DNA from: Flavobacterium sp. 9R
GTDB lineage: Bacteria > Bacteroidota > Bacteroidia > Flavobacteriales > Flavobacteriaceae
Reading direction: 5' to 3'
Assembly: GCF_902506345.1 (NCBI RefSeq)
Contig: NZ_LR733413.1
Span: forward strand, 2,853,974 to 2,917,973
Length of the DNA stretch: 64,000 nt
The notes under the pieces were generated by a model. It ran no database searches, was not told the DNA's origin, and saw only the letters and a list, made by a program, of their open reading frames with translations. Of this stretch, positions 1-7,663 are shown one piece after another. Position numbers and translations under genes: made by a program. Positions within the stretch are counted from its first letter, which is position 1. Each line of letters begins with the position of its first letter.

Positions 1-16
1 ATTCAATAAAACTGAC

Positions 17-127
17 AAAGTCCTAATCGGGGCATAAGTAGCTAACTTTGATCGAAGAGAAGGTTCACTTTGTCAGTTTGGTTGTTGATTAAAAGTAATT
101 TAAATTTATTTAGCAAATCTAAAGGAT
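17..127 (+). repeat. 111-bp block duplicated at 56036-56146
   Basis: This stretch is base-for-base identical to 56036-56146, over 56 kb away. It leads directly into a hairpin-rich element in both places, but identity stops abruptly at position 128, where the two elements diverge. In this copy a 13-bp inverted repeat (9-21 and 67-79, AAACTGACAAAGT and its complement) encloses the left half; the distant copy lacks the left arm. No ORF is supported here. It could be the 3' region of a gene lying left of the window. Confidence 0.9.
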
Positions 128-226
128 GGAAGTGGCATCCTGTAGCGCTGGGGTTCAGCGCTACAGATATAACGTACAGCGGGAATAATGCTCACTAAAA
201 AACCTATTGTTTCTGCTCTTAGTTAT
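121..226 (+). ncRNA. Hairpin-rich element, copy 1 (candidate structured RNA)
   Basis: Seen: GGAT(124-127)/ATCC(137-140) small hairpin with AGTGG in its loop; then an 11-bp perfect stem (140-150 with 156-166, CTGTAGCGCTG) closed by loop GGGTT; then GATATAACGTACAGCGGGA and an AGC/GCT mini-hairpin (178-192); then a conserved tail at 203-226. Copies at 56140-56248 and 23875-23973 (minus) share the flanks but have a different central stem that still pairs, which argues for selection on structure. Orientation is plus, upstream of pheS. It resembles what I remember of Flavobacteria-specific structured RNAs such as the Rfam Flavo-1 family, but the match is unchecked. Confidence 0.55.
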
Positions 227-241
227 AGGAATCTCAAAAAA

Positions 242-276
242 ACTTCCTACTTCTAACTTCCTACTTCTAACTTTTG
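242..276. repeat. 7-nt periodic array before pheS
   Basis: Five consecutive heptamers: acttcct, acttcta, acttcct, acttcta, acttttg. The array ends 2 nt before the -7 promoter box of pheS. Same architecture as the other period-7 arrays in the window, with a different unit. Confidence 0.8.
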
Positions 277-278
277 CT

Positions 279-286
279 TAAATTTG
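279..286 (+). promoter_or_regulatory. -7 box of the pheS promoter
   Basis: TAAATTTG matches the Bacteroidota -7 consensus TAnnTTTG. No TTG is found at the expected -33 spacing. The TTG inside the box is in frame with pheS and would be a false start. Confidence 0.5.
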
Positions 287-307
287 CACCTCAATTATGG
301 AATGAAA

Positions 308-1327
308 ATGATAGACAAGATAAAAGAATACATTGCAGAAGCACAAGTGTTTTCTACTCAAAATGGGGCTGAATTGGAAGCTTTCAGGATTAAATTTTTA
401 GGCAGTAAAGGACTTTTGAAAGAGTTGTTCGCCGAATTCAAAAATGTTCCGAATGACCAAAAAAAAGAATTTGGACAAGTCATCAATTTACTAAAAACTA
501 CTGCTGAAGAAAAAGTAAAATCAATTCAGGAAGGTTTAGAAAATCAGCAAGAAAGCAAAGGTATTTATGGCGATTTAACCAGAACGGGCGAACCAATCAC
601 TATAGGTTCACGTCACCCAATATCCTTAGTGAAAAATCAAATTATTGATATTTTCTCAACCATTGGTTTCAATGTTTCTGAAGGACCAGAAATCGAAGAC
701 GATTGGCATAATTTTACAGCCTTGAACTTGCCAGAATACCATCCGGCTCGTGATATGCAAGATACTTTTTTCATTCAAACCAATCCTGATGTGTTGTTGC
801 GTACTCATACTTCATCGGTTCAGGTGCGTTATATGGAAAACAACAAACCACCTATTCGTACGATTTCTCCAGGGCGTGTATTTCGTAACGAAGCCATTTC
901 GTCTCGTTCACATTGTATCTTTCATCAAGTAGAAGGGTTGTATATCGACAAGGATGTGTCTTTTGCGGACTTAAAACAAACGCTTTTGTATTTTACGAAG
1001 GAAATGTTCGGTAAGTCAAAAATTCGTCTTAGACCGTCTTATTTTCCGTTTACGGAGCCAAGTGCCGAAATAGATATTTATTGGGGTTTAAAAACCGAAA
1101 CGGATTATCGTATTACCAAAGGTACGGGTTGGTTAGAAATTGGTGGTTGCGGAATGGTAGACCCTAATGTTTTGACCAATTGTGGTATCAATCCAGATGA
1201 GTATAATGGTTTTGCTTTCGGAATGGGAGTAGAGCGTATCGCTATGTTGTTGTATCAAATTGGAGATATCCGTATGTTTTATGAAAACGATGTGCGTTTC
1301 TTAGAGCAATTTAAATCGATTATTTAG
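308..1327 (+). CDS. pheS: Phenylalanine--tRNA ligase alpha subunit
   Basis: Catalytic subunit of cytosolic PheRS, which charges tRNA-Phe; it works as a heterotetramer with PheT, which is not in this window. 339 aa, normal for the family. The N-terminal coiled coil occupies about residues 1-85. The class II core follows, with motif 2 around FRNEAISSRSHCIFHQVEG and motif 3 at GFAFGMGVERIAM near the C-terminus. The start was chosen at ATG 308 (MIDKIKEY), which aligns with usual flavobacterial PheS; ATG 302 is possible. The longer in-frame TTG at 284 lies inside the -7 box and is rejected. A conserved hypothetical gene follows on the same strand. Confidence 0.95.
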   Translation: MIDKIKEYIAEAQVFSTQNGAELEAFRIKFLGSKGLLKELFAEFKNVPNDQKKEFGQVINLLKTTAEEKVKSIQEGLENQQESKGIYGDLTRTGEPITIGSRHPISLVKNQIIDIFSTIGFNVSEGPEIEDDWHNFTALNLPEYHPARDMQDTFFIQTNPDVLLRTHTSSVQVRYMENNKPPIRTISPGRVFRNEAISSRSHCIFHQVEGLYIDKDVSFADLKQTLLYFTKEMFGKSKIRLRPSYFPFTEPSAEIDIYWGLKTETDYRITKGTGWLEIGGCGMVDPNVLTNCGINPDEYNGFAFGMGVERIAMLLYQIGDIRMFYENDVRFLEQFKSII

Positions 1328-1332
1328 TAACA

Positions 1333-1407
1333 AGTCAATAGTCCTTAGCAATTAGTCTTTTGTAGTCATAGCATCTATTGACTGAGGACTAAGTACTAGG
1401 GACTCAT
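1333..1407. repeat. Inverted pair of 7-nt arrays between pheS and the next gene
   Basis: Left arm has four heptamers AGTCAAT, AGTCCTT, AGCAATT, AGTCTTT (1333-1360); right arm has GACTGAG, GACTAAG, TACTAGG, GACTCAT (1380-1407). Read as an inverted repeat, 1333-1357 pairs with 1380-1404 at 18 of 25 positions. It may form a stem between the two genes. Confidence 0.7.
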
Positions 1408-1417
1408 TTTTTATAAT

Positions 1418-1825
1418 ATGAAAAAAGACATCATCATACCTGTAGTAGAAAATGTATTTATTGCTGCCGTTCAAGAATGGAGCGACGACTTTATGGAAAA
1501 AGTGTGGTACGCCTATTTGGTAAACGATAGCGATTTTAATATAGAAGGCGTTATGGTCGTTTCTAAAGCTTTTGGAACGATTGATGGCGAAATGAAGAAA
1601 ACGTCGCTTTTGCGTCACGCTTTCGTTGAAATACCAGCTGTTTCTGTTGTTAAAATAGAAATGATTGAGAAAAGTGTACTTACGCTCAATAACGAGTTTA
1701 TGGTGACTTATTTTATTGATGGCACTTTGTACGATAAAAAATTCATTTTCAAAGCCAATAGCATCAATGAAACTGAAATGGAAGAAGTGCCTATTCTTTT
1801 CGTAGATGGAGTAATTGTAAGATAA
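1418..1825 (+). CDS. Conserved hypothetical protein downstream of pheS
   Basis: 135 aa, acidic, no signal peptide and no membrane segment. I recognise no domain. It begins MKKDIIIPVVENVFIAAVQ and is followed by a predicted beta-rich body. Related proteins beside pheS in flavobacteria are, as I recall, sometimes mislabelled as PheRS subunits; nothing in this sequence supports a synthetase function because class II motifs are absent. It is separated from pheS by 90 bp holding an inverted period-7 repeat and is followed by a strong terminator, so it is either the last gene of a pheS unit or a monocistron. Confidence 0.8.
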   Translation: MKKDIIIPVVENVFIAAVQEWSDDFMEKVWYAYLVNDSDFNIEGVMVVSKAFGTIDGEMKKTSLLRHAFVEIPAVSVVKIEMIEKSVLTLNNEFMVTYFIDGTLYDKKFIFKANSINETEMEEVPILFVDGVIVR

Positions 1826-1844
1826 TCTATTGATAATTTATACT

Positions 1845-1886
1845 AAAAAAGATGCCATTGGAACTCCCAATGGCATCTTTTTTTTG
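1845..1886 (+). terminator. Intrinsic terminator after the pheS-linked gene
   Basis: GATGCCATTGG (1851-1861) pairs with CCAATGGCATC (1867-1877), loop AACTC, followed by a T-run of eight and preceded by an A-run. Confidence 0.85.
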
Positions 1887-2066
1887 TCCAAATTTTGAAA
1901 TAAAATCCATTAATTGGACAGATTCAAGTTACTTCCTAAAACACAATCCCTTTAGATATGTGGGTTTTTAGTTTGGCACGCCAATTGTATTTAAGTAAAA
2001 AGAAATGATTATAAAGAAAAGGTTTTTTGGTTGTTATATTTAGTTAGTGATGTGTTTTTTGTGAAA

Positions 2067-2100
2067 AAGGCAACTGTTGATGTTACAGTTGCCTTTTTTT
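2067..2100 (-). terminator. Terminator at the end of the secreted hypothetical gene
   Basis: AAGGCAACTGT (2067-2077) and ACAGTTGCCTT (2085-2095) form an 11-bp stem with T-runs on both strands, directly after the minus-strand stop at 2099. The 240 bp between 1845 and 2099 hold nothing else I can support. Confidence 0.8.
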
Positions 2101-2665
2101 ATTCCTTCCATCCCCATGGTGCAGATGGATTTTGAATTGGTTTTGTAAGGTAAAAAGTTACAGTAAACAATCGGTCTGAACCAATACGTCTTAGGTTGTA
2201 ACTAAATGTTTTTTCGTCCAGAGTAATCCACCAAATGTTAGTAGAAGCATTAGGGAGTAAAGTGGCTGTTTCTTGATCAGCTGGAAAAAATTGAATTGTT
2301 GGTAAGCCACTGTTGGTAGACATACCACCATATTGTGTGATTTTATCTGGTGTTCCGTCTTCATGACGGTGATCGTGTTTGAGCTGAATTTTATTGTTTT
2401 CTAAACTTAAGACCCAAGTTCTTGATTTATCTTCTCCAACAAAAAAAGGAATTCGTATTCTATTGTTTTCACAACTACGGACATTCATCACTAATTTTTT
2501 TCCTGAAAAAGGGTCGTTAGGAGTCGCACCTGCAGTAATTTGTCCTTCAAAAGATTGCCCACAATGTGTTTTTAATTGATTCCAAAATTGTGTGGCTCCA
2601 GAGTTATCTTGTCCAAAACTAATTGAAAAAATACTCAATAAAATGAATGAAAGTATATATCTCAT
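2099..2665 (-). CDS. Secreted hypothetical protein
   Basis: 188 aa with a clear Sec signal peptide (MRYILSFILLSIFSISFGQ, cleavage after about residue 18), so periplasmic or outer-membrane-associated. There is no lipobox cysteine. The mature part begins with a helix containing FWNQLKTHCGQSFEGQI and continues with a beta-rich body holding an HDHRHEDG stretch and two cysteines (in KTHCG and RSCEN) that could form a disulfide. I do not recognise a named family. It is a single-gene unit: a terminator follows the stop, and gpsA ends 67 bp upstream on the same strand without a clear promoter between them. Confidence 0.7.
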   Translation of the reverse strand: MRYILSFILLSIFSISFGQDNSGATQFWNQLKTHCGQSFEGQITAGATPNDPFSGKKLVMNVRSCENNRIRIPFFVGEDKSRTWVLSLENNKIQLKHDHRHEDGTPDKITQYGGMSTNSGLPTIQFFPADQETATLLPNASTNIWWITLDEKTFSYNLRRIGSDRLFTVTFYLTKPIQNPSAPWGWKE

Positions 2666-2732
2666 TGGTTTTGTTTAAGGCATCGTATTTAAAGTTAAAA
2701 AGTGTACTACCTAATTTGTCTTGGATACTGAT

Positions 2733-3728
2733 CTAGTCCAATTCTTCGGTTAGTTTTTTAAAGACGGCTTTGGCTTCTTTTCCTTCATATAGAATTTGAT
2801 ACACGGCATCTATAATTGGTGTTTTGGCACCGTAGCCTTGATTGAGTTTGTAAGCGCTTTTTACGGCATAATATCCTTCGGCTACCATACTCATTTCCAT
2901 CATAGCTGATTTTACAGTATAACCTTTTCCAATCATGTTACCAAACATTCTATTTCTAGAAAAGACCGAGTATCCTGTTACCAATAAATCACCTAAATAG
3001 GCAGAATCATTGATGTTACGTTTCATTTTATGAACTTTTTTGATGAATTTTTTCATCTCACGAATCGCATTACTCATAATTACCGATTGGAAGTTATCTC
3101 CATAACCCAAACCGTGAGCAATACCAGCTGCTATTGAGTAAATGTTCTTAAGCATGGCCGCATATTCTGTTCCAATAATATCATCTGATATTTTGGCTTT
3201 TATATAATTTCCTGATAAATTTTCGGCTACTTTTTTTGCTTTATCTGGATCACCACAAGCAATTGTAAGATAGGATAAACGTTCTAAAGCTACTTCTTCG
3301 GCGTGGCAAGGACCTGTAATTACGCCTATGTTGTAGTAAGGGATGTCGTATTGAATATGAAAATGTTCTCCAACAATCAAACTGGTTTCTGGAACAATAC
3401 CTTTGATGGCCGAAAAGATGATTTTGTCTTTTAGCGGAACAATTATTTTGGACAATTCTCCCTCCAAAAAAGCCGAAGGAATCGCAAAAATTAGGTAATC
3501 GGCATATTCTACTGCTTCATTAATATCCGAAGTTAGGATAAGCTTGTTAGTGTCAAATTCAACCGAACTTAAGTAATTCGGGTTGTGTTTGTAGGTTTTA
3601 ATGTGATCGATAGCGACTTCGTTGCGCATGTACCAGCAAATTTCTTTTTGGTTCACACATAACATTTTAGCAATAGCAGTTGCCCAGCTTCCTCCACCAA
3701 TTACTGCAAATTTTAATTTATCGGCCAT
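2733..3728 (-). CDS. gpsA: NAD(P)H-dependent glycerol-3-phosphate dehydrogenase
   Basis: Reduces dihydroxyacetone phosphate to sn-glycerol-3-phosphate, the backbone for phospholipids; cytosolic. 331 aa. The Rossmann motif GGGSWATA lies near the N-terminus, GPCHAEEV in the middle, and the catalytic lysine region AAMLKNIYSIAAGIA follows. The C-terminal helical domain is complete. The start is ATG 3728 (MADKLKFAV). The longer starts at 3746 (ATG) and 3749 (TTG) are rejected because a good promoter, TACTTTTG on the minus strand at 3747-3754 with TTG 20 bp upstream, puts transcription start downstream of them. Confidence 0.94.
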   Translation of the reverse strand: MADKLKFAVIGGGSWATAIAKMLCVNQKEICWYMRNEVAIDHIKTYKHNPNYLSSVEFDTNKLILTSDINEAVEYADYLIFAIPSAFLEGELSKIIVPLKDKIIFSAIKGIVPETSLIVGEHFHIQYDIPYYNIGVITGPCHAEEVALERLSYLTIACGDPDKAKKVAENLSGNYIKAKISDDIIGTEYAAMLKNIYSIAAGIAHGLGYGDNFQSVIMSNAIREMKKFIKKVHKMKRNINDSAYLGDLLVTGYSVFSRNRMFGNMIGKGYTVKSAMMEMSMVAEGYYAVKSAYKLNQGYGAKTPIIDAVYQILYEGKEAKAVFKKLTEELD

Positions 3729-3746
3729 TTTTTTATTAAATTTCAT

Positions 3747-3777
3747 CAAAAGTACTCAAAATACTAGTAATTACACA
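3747..3777 (-). promoter_or_regulatory. gpsA promoter
   Basis: On the minus strand, TTG (3775-3777), 20-bp spacer, TACTTTTG (3747-3754). This fits the Bacteroidota housekeeping consensus TTG-N19-TAnnTTTG with one extra spacer base. Confidence 0.6.
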
Positions 3778-3965
3778 AATTAATTTCAATAGTCGAGTCA
3801 GTTTTACTGCTTCTAGTATTGATTTTAAAGGCATTTTTAAATTATTAAAAAAAAATATTTTTTACACAATAAATAGGTAAGCTGAACGTTGTAAGTTATT
3901 AATAATTAGATTTTTATTGATTAAAAATTATGTTTGGTTTAGTTAGTTTTGTTTTTTAGTAATTG

Positions 3966-4000
3966 AAAAAGGCGCTCTACCATTGGTAAAACGCCTTTTT
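3966..4000 (-). terminator. Bidirectional-looking terminator after the iron alcohol dehydrogenase
   Basis: AAAAAGGCG (3966-3974) pairs with CGCCTTTTT (3992-4000); an inner TACCA/TGGTA stem extends it. It lies 20 bp after the minus-strand stop. The remaining intergenic part (3778-3965) is A/T-rich with no feature I can support. Confidence 0.8.
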
Positions 4001-4019
4001 TTATGAATGCTTTTTTGAA

Positions 4020-5183
4020 TTAATAACTAGCAGCAACTATTTCTCTAACTTTCGCAGGAGTTATGTTTTGTTTTTCTCCTAAGCCCTTCCAACCTCTTTC
4101 TTCAAATCTTTTTGCAATAAAATCGGCTGTTTTTTCGAAATCTTTGGTGTAGTCAGACAATTGGGTTTGCATTCCCATTGTATGAAAGAAGGCAACAGTT
4201 TTGTTGATAGCTTCTTTTGCAATTTCGTCTTCGCTTCCAGTTAGATTAAAAATACGTTGACCATATTGGGCCAATTTGGCTTTTTTCGTTTCAAACATTA
4301 CCTTGTATAAGTTAGGACCAATTATCGCCAATGTTCTAGCGTGATCAATTCCATACAAAGCCGTTAATTCGTGTCCAATCATGTGTGTAGCCCAGTCACT
4401 AGGAACTCCTTTTTGGATTAGTCCGTTGAGCGCCATAGTACAGCTCCACATAAAGTTAGAAGCCAAAGCATAATTTGTAGGATCCTCTACTACTTTTGGT
4501 CCAATTTCGATTAGGGTTTGCAAAATACTTTCGGAAATTCGGTCTTGTAAATAACCTTCATGTGGATAGGTCAAGTATTGCTCCAATACGTGTGTGTAAG
4601 CATCTACAACGCCGTTTTGTAATTGACGCTTTGGCAATGAAACAATAACTGTTGGATCACAAATAGAAAATTTAGGAAACAAAGCGCTTCCGCCAAAAGC
4701 CAATTTTTCTTGTGTAGCTTCAATAGTTACAACAGATCCTGAATTCATTTCTGATCCTGTAGCAGGAATTGTTAGGACCGTACCGAAAGGAACTACTTTG
4801 CTAAGGTCTTTGATGAGTAAGCGTTTCTGTAAAATATCCATTGGGTTGCCTTCAAAATGTACAGCTGCCGATATGAATTTCACGCCATCAATGACGCTAC
4901 CGCCACCTACTGCCAAAATAAAATCGATATTTTGTTCTTTGATTACCGCTACCGCTTTCATCAATGTTTCGTAATGAGGATTGGGTTCAATACCACCAAA
5001 TTCAACAATATTACGATCTGGAAGCGCTGCTTTTACTTGATCATAAATACCGTTTTTGAAGATACTGCCTCCTCCGTAAGCAATCAGGATTTTTGCTTCT
5101 GCAGGAATCAAGGTCGCTATTTTTTCTATTTGTCCTTTTCCGAAAATTAAATTCGTAGGATTGTATAATTCGAAGTTTAACAT
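4020..5183 (-). CDS. Iron-containing alcohol dehydrogenase (YqhD/BdhA type)
   Basis: NADPH-dependent aldehyde/alcohol oxidoreductase of the group III (Fe-ADH) family, cytosolic, 387 aa as usual. Cofactor site VGGGSVIDGVKF near residue 95; metal ligands in DAYTHVLEQY and in the helix with THMIGHELTALYGIDHARTLAI. YqhD-type enzymes reduce short aldehydes including glyoxal and methylglyoxal (family knowledge). It sits 105 bp downstream of a DJ-1/PfpI gene on the same strand, with a LysR regulator divergent from that gene, so a reactive-aldehyde response is a reasonable inference; the natural substrate cannot be read from sequence. Confidence 0.9.
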   Translation of the reverse strand: MLNFELYNPTNLIFGKGQIEKIATLIPAEAKILIAYGGGSIFKNGIYDQVKAALPDRNIVEFGGIEPNPHYETLMKAVAVIKEQNIDFILAVGGGSVIDGVKFISAAVHFEGNPMDILQKRLLIKDLSKVVPFGTVLTIPATGSEMNSGSVVTIEATQEKLAFGGSALFPKFSICDPTVIVSLPKRQLQNGVVDAYTHVLEQYLTYPHEGYLQDRISESILQTLIEIGPKVVEDPTNYALASNFMWSCTMALNGLIQKGVPSDWATHMIGHELTALYGIDHARTLAIIGPNLYKVMFETKKAKLAQYGQRIFNLTGSEDEIAKEAINKTVAFFHTMGMQTQLSDYTKDFEKTADFIAKRFEERGWKGLGEKQNITPAKVREIVAASY

Positions 5184-5205
5184 GATGTTTTTTTTTTAAA
5201 AGAGT

Positions 5206-5279
5206 TACTAAGATACTAAGATTCTGAGTTTTTAATGCACATTTAAACCTTAGCAACTTAGCTTCTCAGCGTTTTAGAG
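5206..5279. repeat. Inverted pair of 8-nt periodic arrays
   Basis: Left: TACTAAGA, TACTAAGA, TTCTGAGT (5206-5229). Right: CCTTAGCA, ACTTAGCT, TCTCAGCG, TTTTAGAG (5248-5279). The two blocks are roughly reverse complements. Same idea as the period-7 arrays but with an 8-nt unit; it fills the gap between the alcohol dehydrogenase and DJ-1 genes. Confidence 0.7.
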
Positions 5280-5287
5280 ACGTTCTC

Positions 5288-6055
5288 TTATTTTTTTGAA
5301 TGCAATTGAGCCAATAATTTTTCGGCAACTAATTTTGATGAAGCAGGATTTTGTCCTGTAATCAATAAACCATCTTCTACGGCGTAGGATTGCCAATCGC
5401 CAGCTTTACTGTAAAAACCACCATTTTTTTGCAACATATCTTCCACCAAAAAAGGTACGATATTGGTCAATCCCACAGCTGCTTCTTCGGAGTTCGTAAA
5501 ACCAGTTACTTTTTTACCTTTAACCAAGAAATCTCCATTTACTTTTACATTTTTTAAGGCAGCAGGTGCATGACATACAAATGCTACTGGTTTATTTTGT
5601 GTGTAAAAAGTAGCAATTAAGTCTGAAGAAGTTGTATCCTCGGCCAAATCCCATAATGGACCGTGACCTCCAGGATAAAAAACAGCATCGTAATCAGATG
5701 GAGAAACTTCTGATATTTTTTTGGTGTTTTTAAGTTTTGCTAACAATGCGGTATCTGCATCAAAACGTTTAGTATCCTCAGTTGCTGATGCTGGATCAGC
5801 ACTTTTTGGATCGATTGGAGGCTGACCTCCAAGAGGTGATGCAATGTCGATTTGAATTCCCTTGTCGGCCAAAGCATAGTAGGGAGCGGCAAATTCTTCT
5901 GTCCAAAATCCTGTTTTTTCTCCTGTGTTACCTAATTGGTCGTGGCTGGTAACTACAAATAATACTTTTTTCATTTTTTTATTTTGTTTTTGTGCAGTTG
6001 CAACAAAGCAACTCAAGGTTATTACTAGAATCGTTAATAAGGAAGTTTTTTTCAT
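5288..6055 (-). CDS. Exported DJ-1/PfpI-family protein (Hsp31/glyoxalase III-like)
   Basis: 255 aa with a signal peptide (about 21 residues ending VATAQ), unusual for a family that is mostly cytosolic. The catalytic cysteine is in the nucleophile elbow AFVCHAPAAL, the conserved acidic residue in GEKTGFWTEEFAAPYY, and YPGGHGPLWDL is present, all typical of the class I glutamine-amidotransferase-like fold of Hsp31/GLO3 proteins, which deglycate or convert methylglyoxal (family knowledge). An internal ATG (MKKVLFVV, about residue 28) would give a cytosolic form; both are possible. The -7 box TAAATTTG lies at 6078-6085. Divergent from a LysR gene. Confidence 0.88.
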   Translation of the reverse strand: MKKTSLLTILVITLSCFVATAQKQNKKMKKVLFVVTSHDQLGNTGEKTGFWTEEFAAPYYALADKGIQIDIASPLGGQPPIDPKSADPASATEDTKRFDADTALLAKLKNTKKISEVSPSDYDAVFYPGGHGPLWDLAEDTTSSDLIATFYTQNKPVAFVCHAPAALKNVKVNGDFLVKGKKVTGFTNSEEAAVGLTNIVPFLVEDMLQKNGGFYSKAGDWQSYAVEDGLLITGQNPASSKLVAEKLLAQLHSKK

Positions 6056-6077
6056 CGCTTGTTTTAATTTGAGACTG

Positions 6078-6085
6078 CAAATTTA
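6078..6085 (-). promoter_or_regulatory. -7 box for the DJ-1/PfpI gene
   Basis: TAAATTTG on the minus strand, 22 bp before the ATG. The divergent LysR gene has its own -7 box 34 bp away, so one regulator site could serve both. Confidence 0.5.
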
Positions 6086-6119
6086 TGGCGAATATGGTAT
6101 TAGTAAAAATAATTTAAAT

Positions 6120-6127
6120 TATGTTTG
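6120..6127 (+). promoter_or_regulatory. -7 box for the LysR gene
   Basis: TATGTTTG fits TAnnTTTG. The ATG at 6121 lies inside it and therefore is unlikely to be the translation start. Confidence 0.45.
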
Positions 6128-6147
6128 TGATAAATATATTTATAGCA

Positions 6148-7044
6148 ATGGTAAATTTAGAATGGTATCGCACTTTTAAATCAGTATACAAAAACGGAAA
6201 TTTTTCGTTAGCCGCTAAGGAGTTGTTCATTAGTCAGCCTGCAGTCAGTCAGCAAATTGCTATGCTTGAAGCCCATGTAGGATATACATTATTCAACCGT
6301 AAATCAAAAGGGGTGGTGCCTACGGAATACGCAAAGTTACTCAATAACTTAATCATTGATGCTTTGGATCGTTTAGAAAATGTAGAAAACGGTTTTAGAG
6401 CTAAGGCGTTCAATACTAATCGATTATTGTCTATTGGGATTTCAAAGCATTTGATGGGATGTTTTGGTAGTTCATTGGTGTCTAAATTTGATTTTATTGA
6501 CTTCACTTTTGGGACCAACGAGGAGTTATTTGATTTAGTAAATTCCAAGAAAATAGATTTTGCGATAGTAACCAAACAGTACGATACTTTTGATACCCTA
6601 CAGCAGCGAATTGGTGAAATAAAACAAGTCGTTGTCGCTACTCCAGATATTGATCTTCAAATCATAAAAGAAAACATTTCTACCAATGATTTAGTTGCTA
6701 TAGAACAATGGATGAACGATCAGCGGTGGTACAGTCATGATTCGGGTATACCCCACATTAAGTTATTTTGGTTGCATGTTTTTAATAAAAAAAGGCCAGC
6801 GATTATAGCCAATTATATCATTCCATCAGAAAATGAAATGATTGCAATTCTTGCTCAAAACACGGGTATTAGTGTAGTTTGGAATTGTAATGTTGCATCT
6901 AAGATTCGCAATAAAGTGTTACAATTGGTATGGGATAGCCCAAAAATGCCTGCAACACCAGTGTTTTTATTATCAGGTAAGAATGATAATTTAAGTGCTA
7001 TTGCTGAAGAAATAGTTGCTGTTGTAAAAGAGGTATTGTACTAA
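6148..7044 (+). CDS. LysR-family transcriptional regulator
   Basis: 298 aa DNA-binding regulator. N-terminal winged helix-turn-helix with LEWYRTFKSVYKNGNFSLAAKELFISQPAVSQQIAMLE, then a dimerisation helix and a periplasmic-binding-protein-like effector domain. The start is ATG 6148 (MVNLEWYRTF), the usual LysR N-terminus; the longer start at 6121 overlaps the promoter. LysR proteins usually control a divergent neighbour, here the DJ-1/PfpI and alcohol dehydrogenase genes (inference). Its stop codon abuts that of nadD with no gap (TAATTA). Confidence 0.92.
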   Translation: MVNLEWYRTFKSVYKNGNFSLAAKELFISQPAVSQQIAMLEAHVGYTLFNRKSKGVVPTEYAKLLNNLIIDALDRLENVENGFRAKAFNTNRLLSIGISKHLMGCFGSSLVSKFDFIDFTFGTNEELFDLVNSKKIDFAIVTKQYDTFDTLQQRIGEIKQVVVATPDIDLQIIKENISTNDLVAIEQWMNDQRWYSHDSGIPHIKLFWLHVFNKKRPAIIANYIIPSENEMIAILAQNTGISVVWNCNVASKIRNKVLQLVWDSPKMPATPVFLLSGKNDNLSAIAEEIVAVVKEVLY

Positions 7045-7656
7045 TTATTTTTTGTAAAAATTATTATGATCCAAATACTCCCAAACATTATGTGGTAATA
7101 AAGGGCGAATGTTTTTGCCTTTTTTGATGCTATTGCGAATAAAAGTAGCTGATATTTCAACTACTGGGGCATCTATGATTTTGATTTTGGGATGGTTGGC
7201 AAAAGAAGTGTTTTCTGCTCCAGTATCAATTGTTTTTTGATTGTTTTCTATGGCTTCGATTCTCGGATAGACATAAATGGAATAATGTTCTAAAATGGCT
7301 TCGTAGTTTTTCCATTTGTGCAAGGATTTTAAGTTGTCTTCGCCCATGATTAAAGCAAACTCATTTTCTGGATATTTCTCTTGTAAATGTACTAGTGTAG
7401 TAATCGTATAATTGGGTTGCGGTAATTTAAATTCGATATCCGAAGGCTTTATTTTTGTATAAGTATCAGTAGCCAAATGCACCATATGTAACCGATGATA
7501 ATCATCAAGCAGCGTACTTTTCTTTTTTAACGGGTTGTGTGGCGTTACGACCATCCAGATTTGGTCCAAATCGGTATGTTCTGCCATATGATTGGCAATA
7601 ATCAAATGGCCCACATGAATGGGATTAAAAGTACCGAAATATAGTCCGATTTTCAT
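7045..7656 (-). CDS. nadD: Nicotinate-nucleotide adenylyltransferase
   Basis: Transfers AMP to nicotinate mononucleotide to make deamido-NAD, cytosolic. 203 aa. GTFNPIHVGH near residue 8 is the GxFxPxHxGH nucleotidyltransferase signature and ISATFIRNSI near residue 168 is the SxTxxR motif. In Bacteroidota nadD commonly follows yicC and gmk; here the same order is kept, but a small four-helix-bundle gene has been inserted between gmk and nadD. Confidence 0.94.
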   Translation of the reverse strand: MKIGLYFGTFNPIHVGHLIIANHMAEHTDLDQIWMVVTPHNPLKKKSTLLDDYHRLHMVHLATDTYTKIKPSDIEFKLPQPNYTITTLVHLQEKYPENEFALIMGEDNLKSLHKWKNYEAILEHYSIYVYPRIEAIENNQKTIDTGAENTSFANHPKIKIIDAPVVEISATFIRNSIKKGKNIRPLLPHNVWEYLDHNNFYKK

Positions 7657-7663
7657 TTAACTT

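Noticed and set aside
1..300. Insertion-sequence end at the duplicated 111-bp block
   Set aside because: No transposase, no target-site duplication and no terminal inverted repeat shared by both copies are visible; the 13-bp inverted repeat is present in one copy only.
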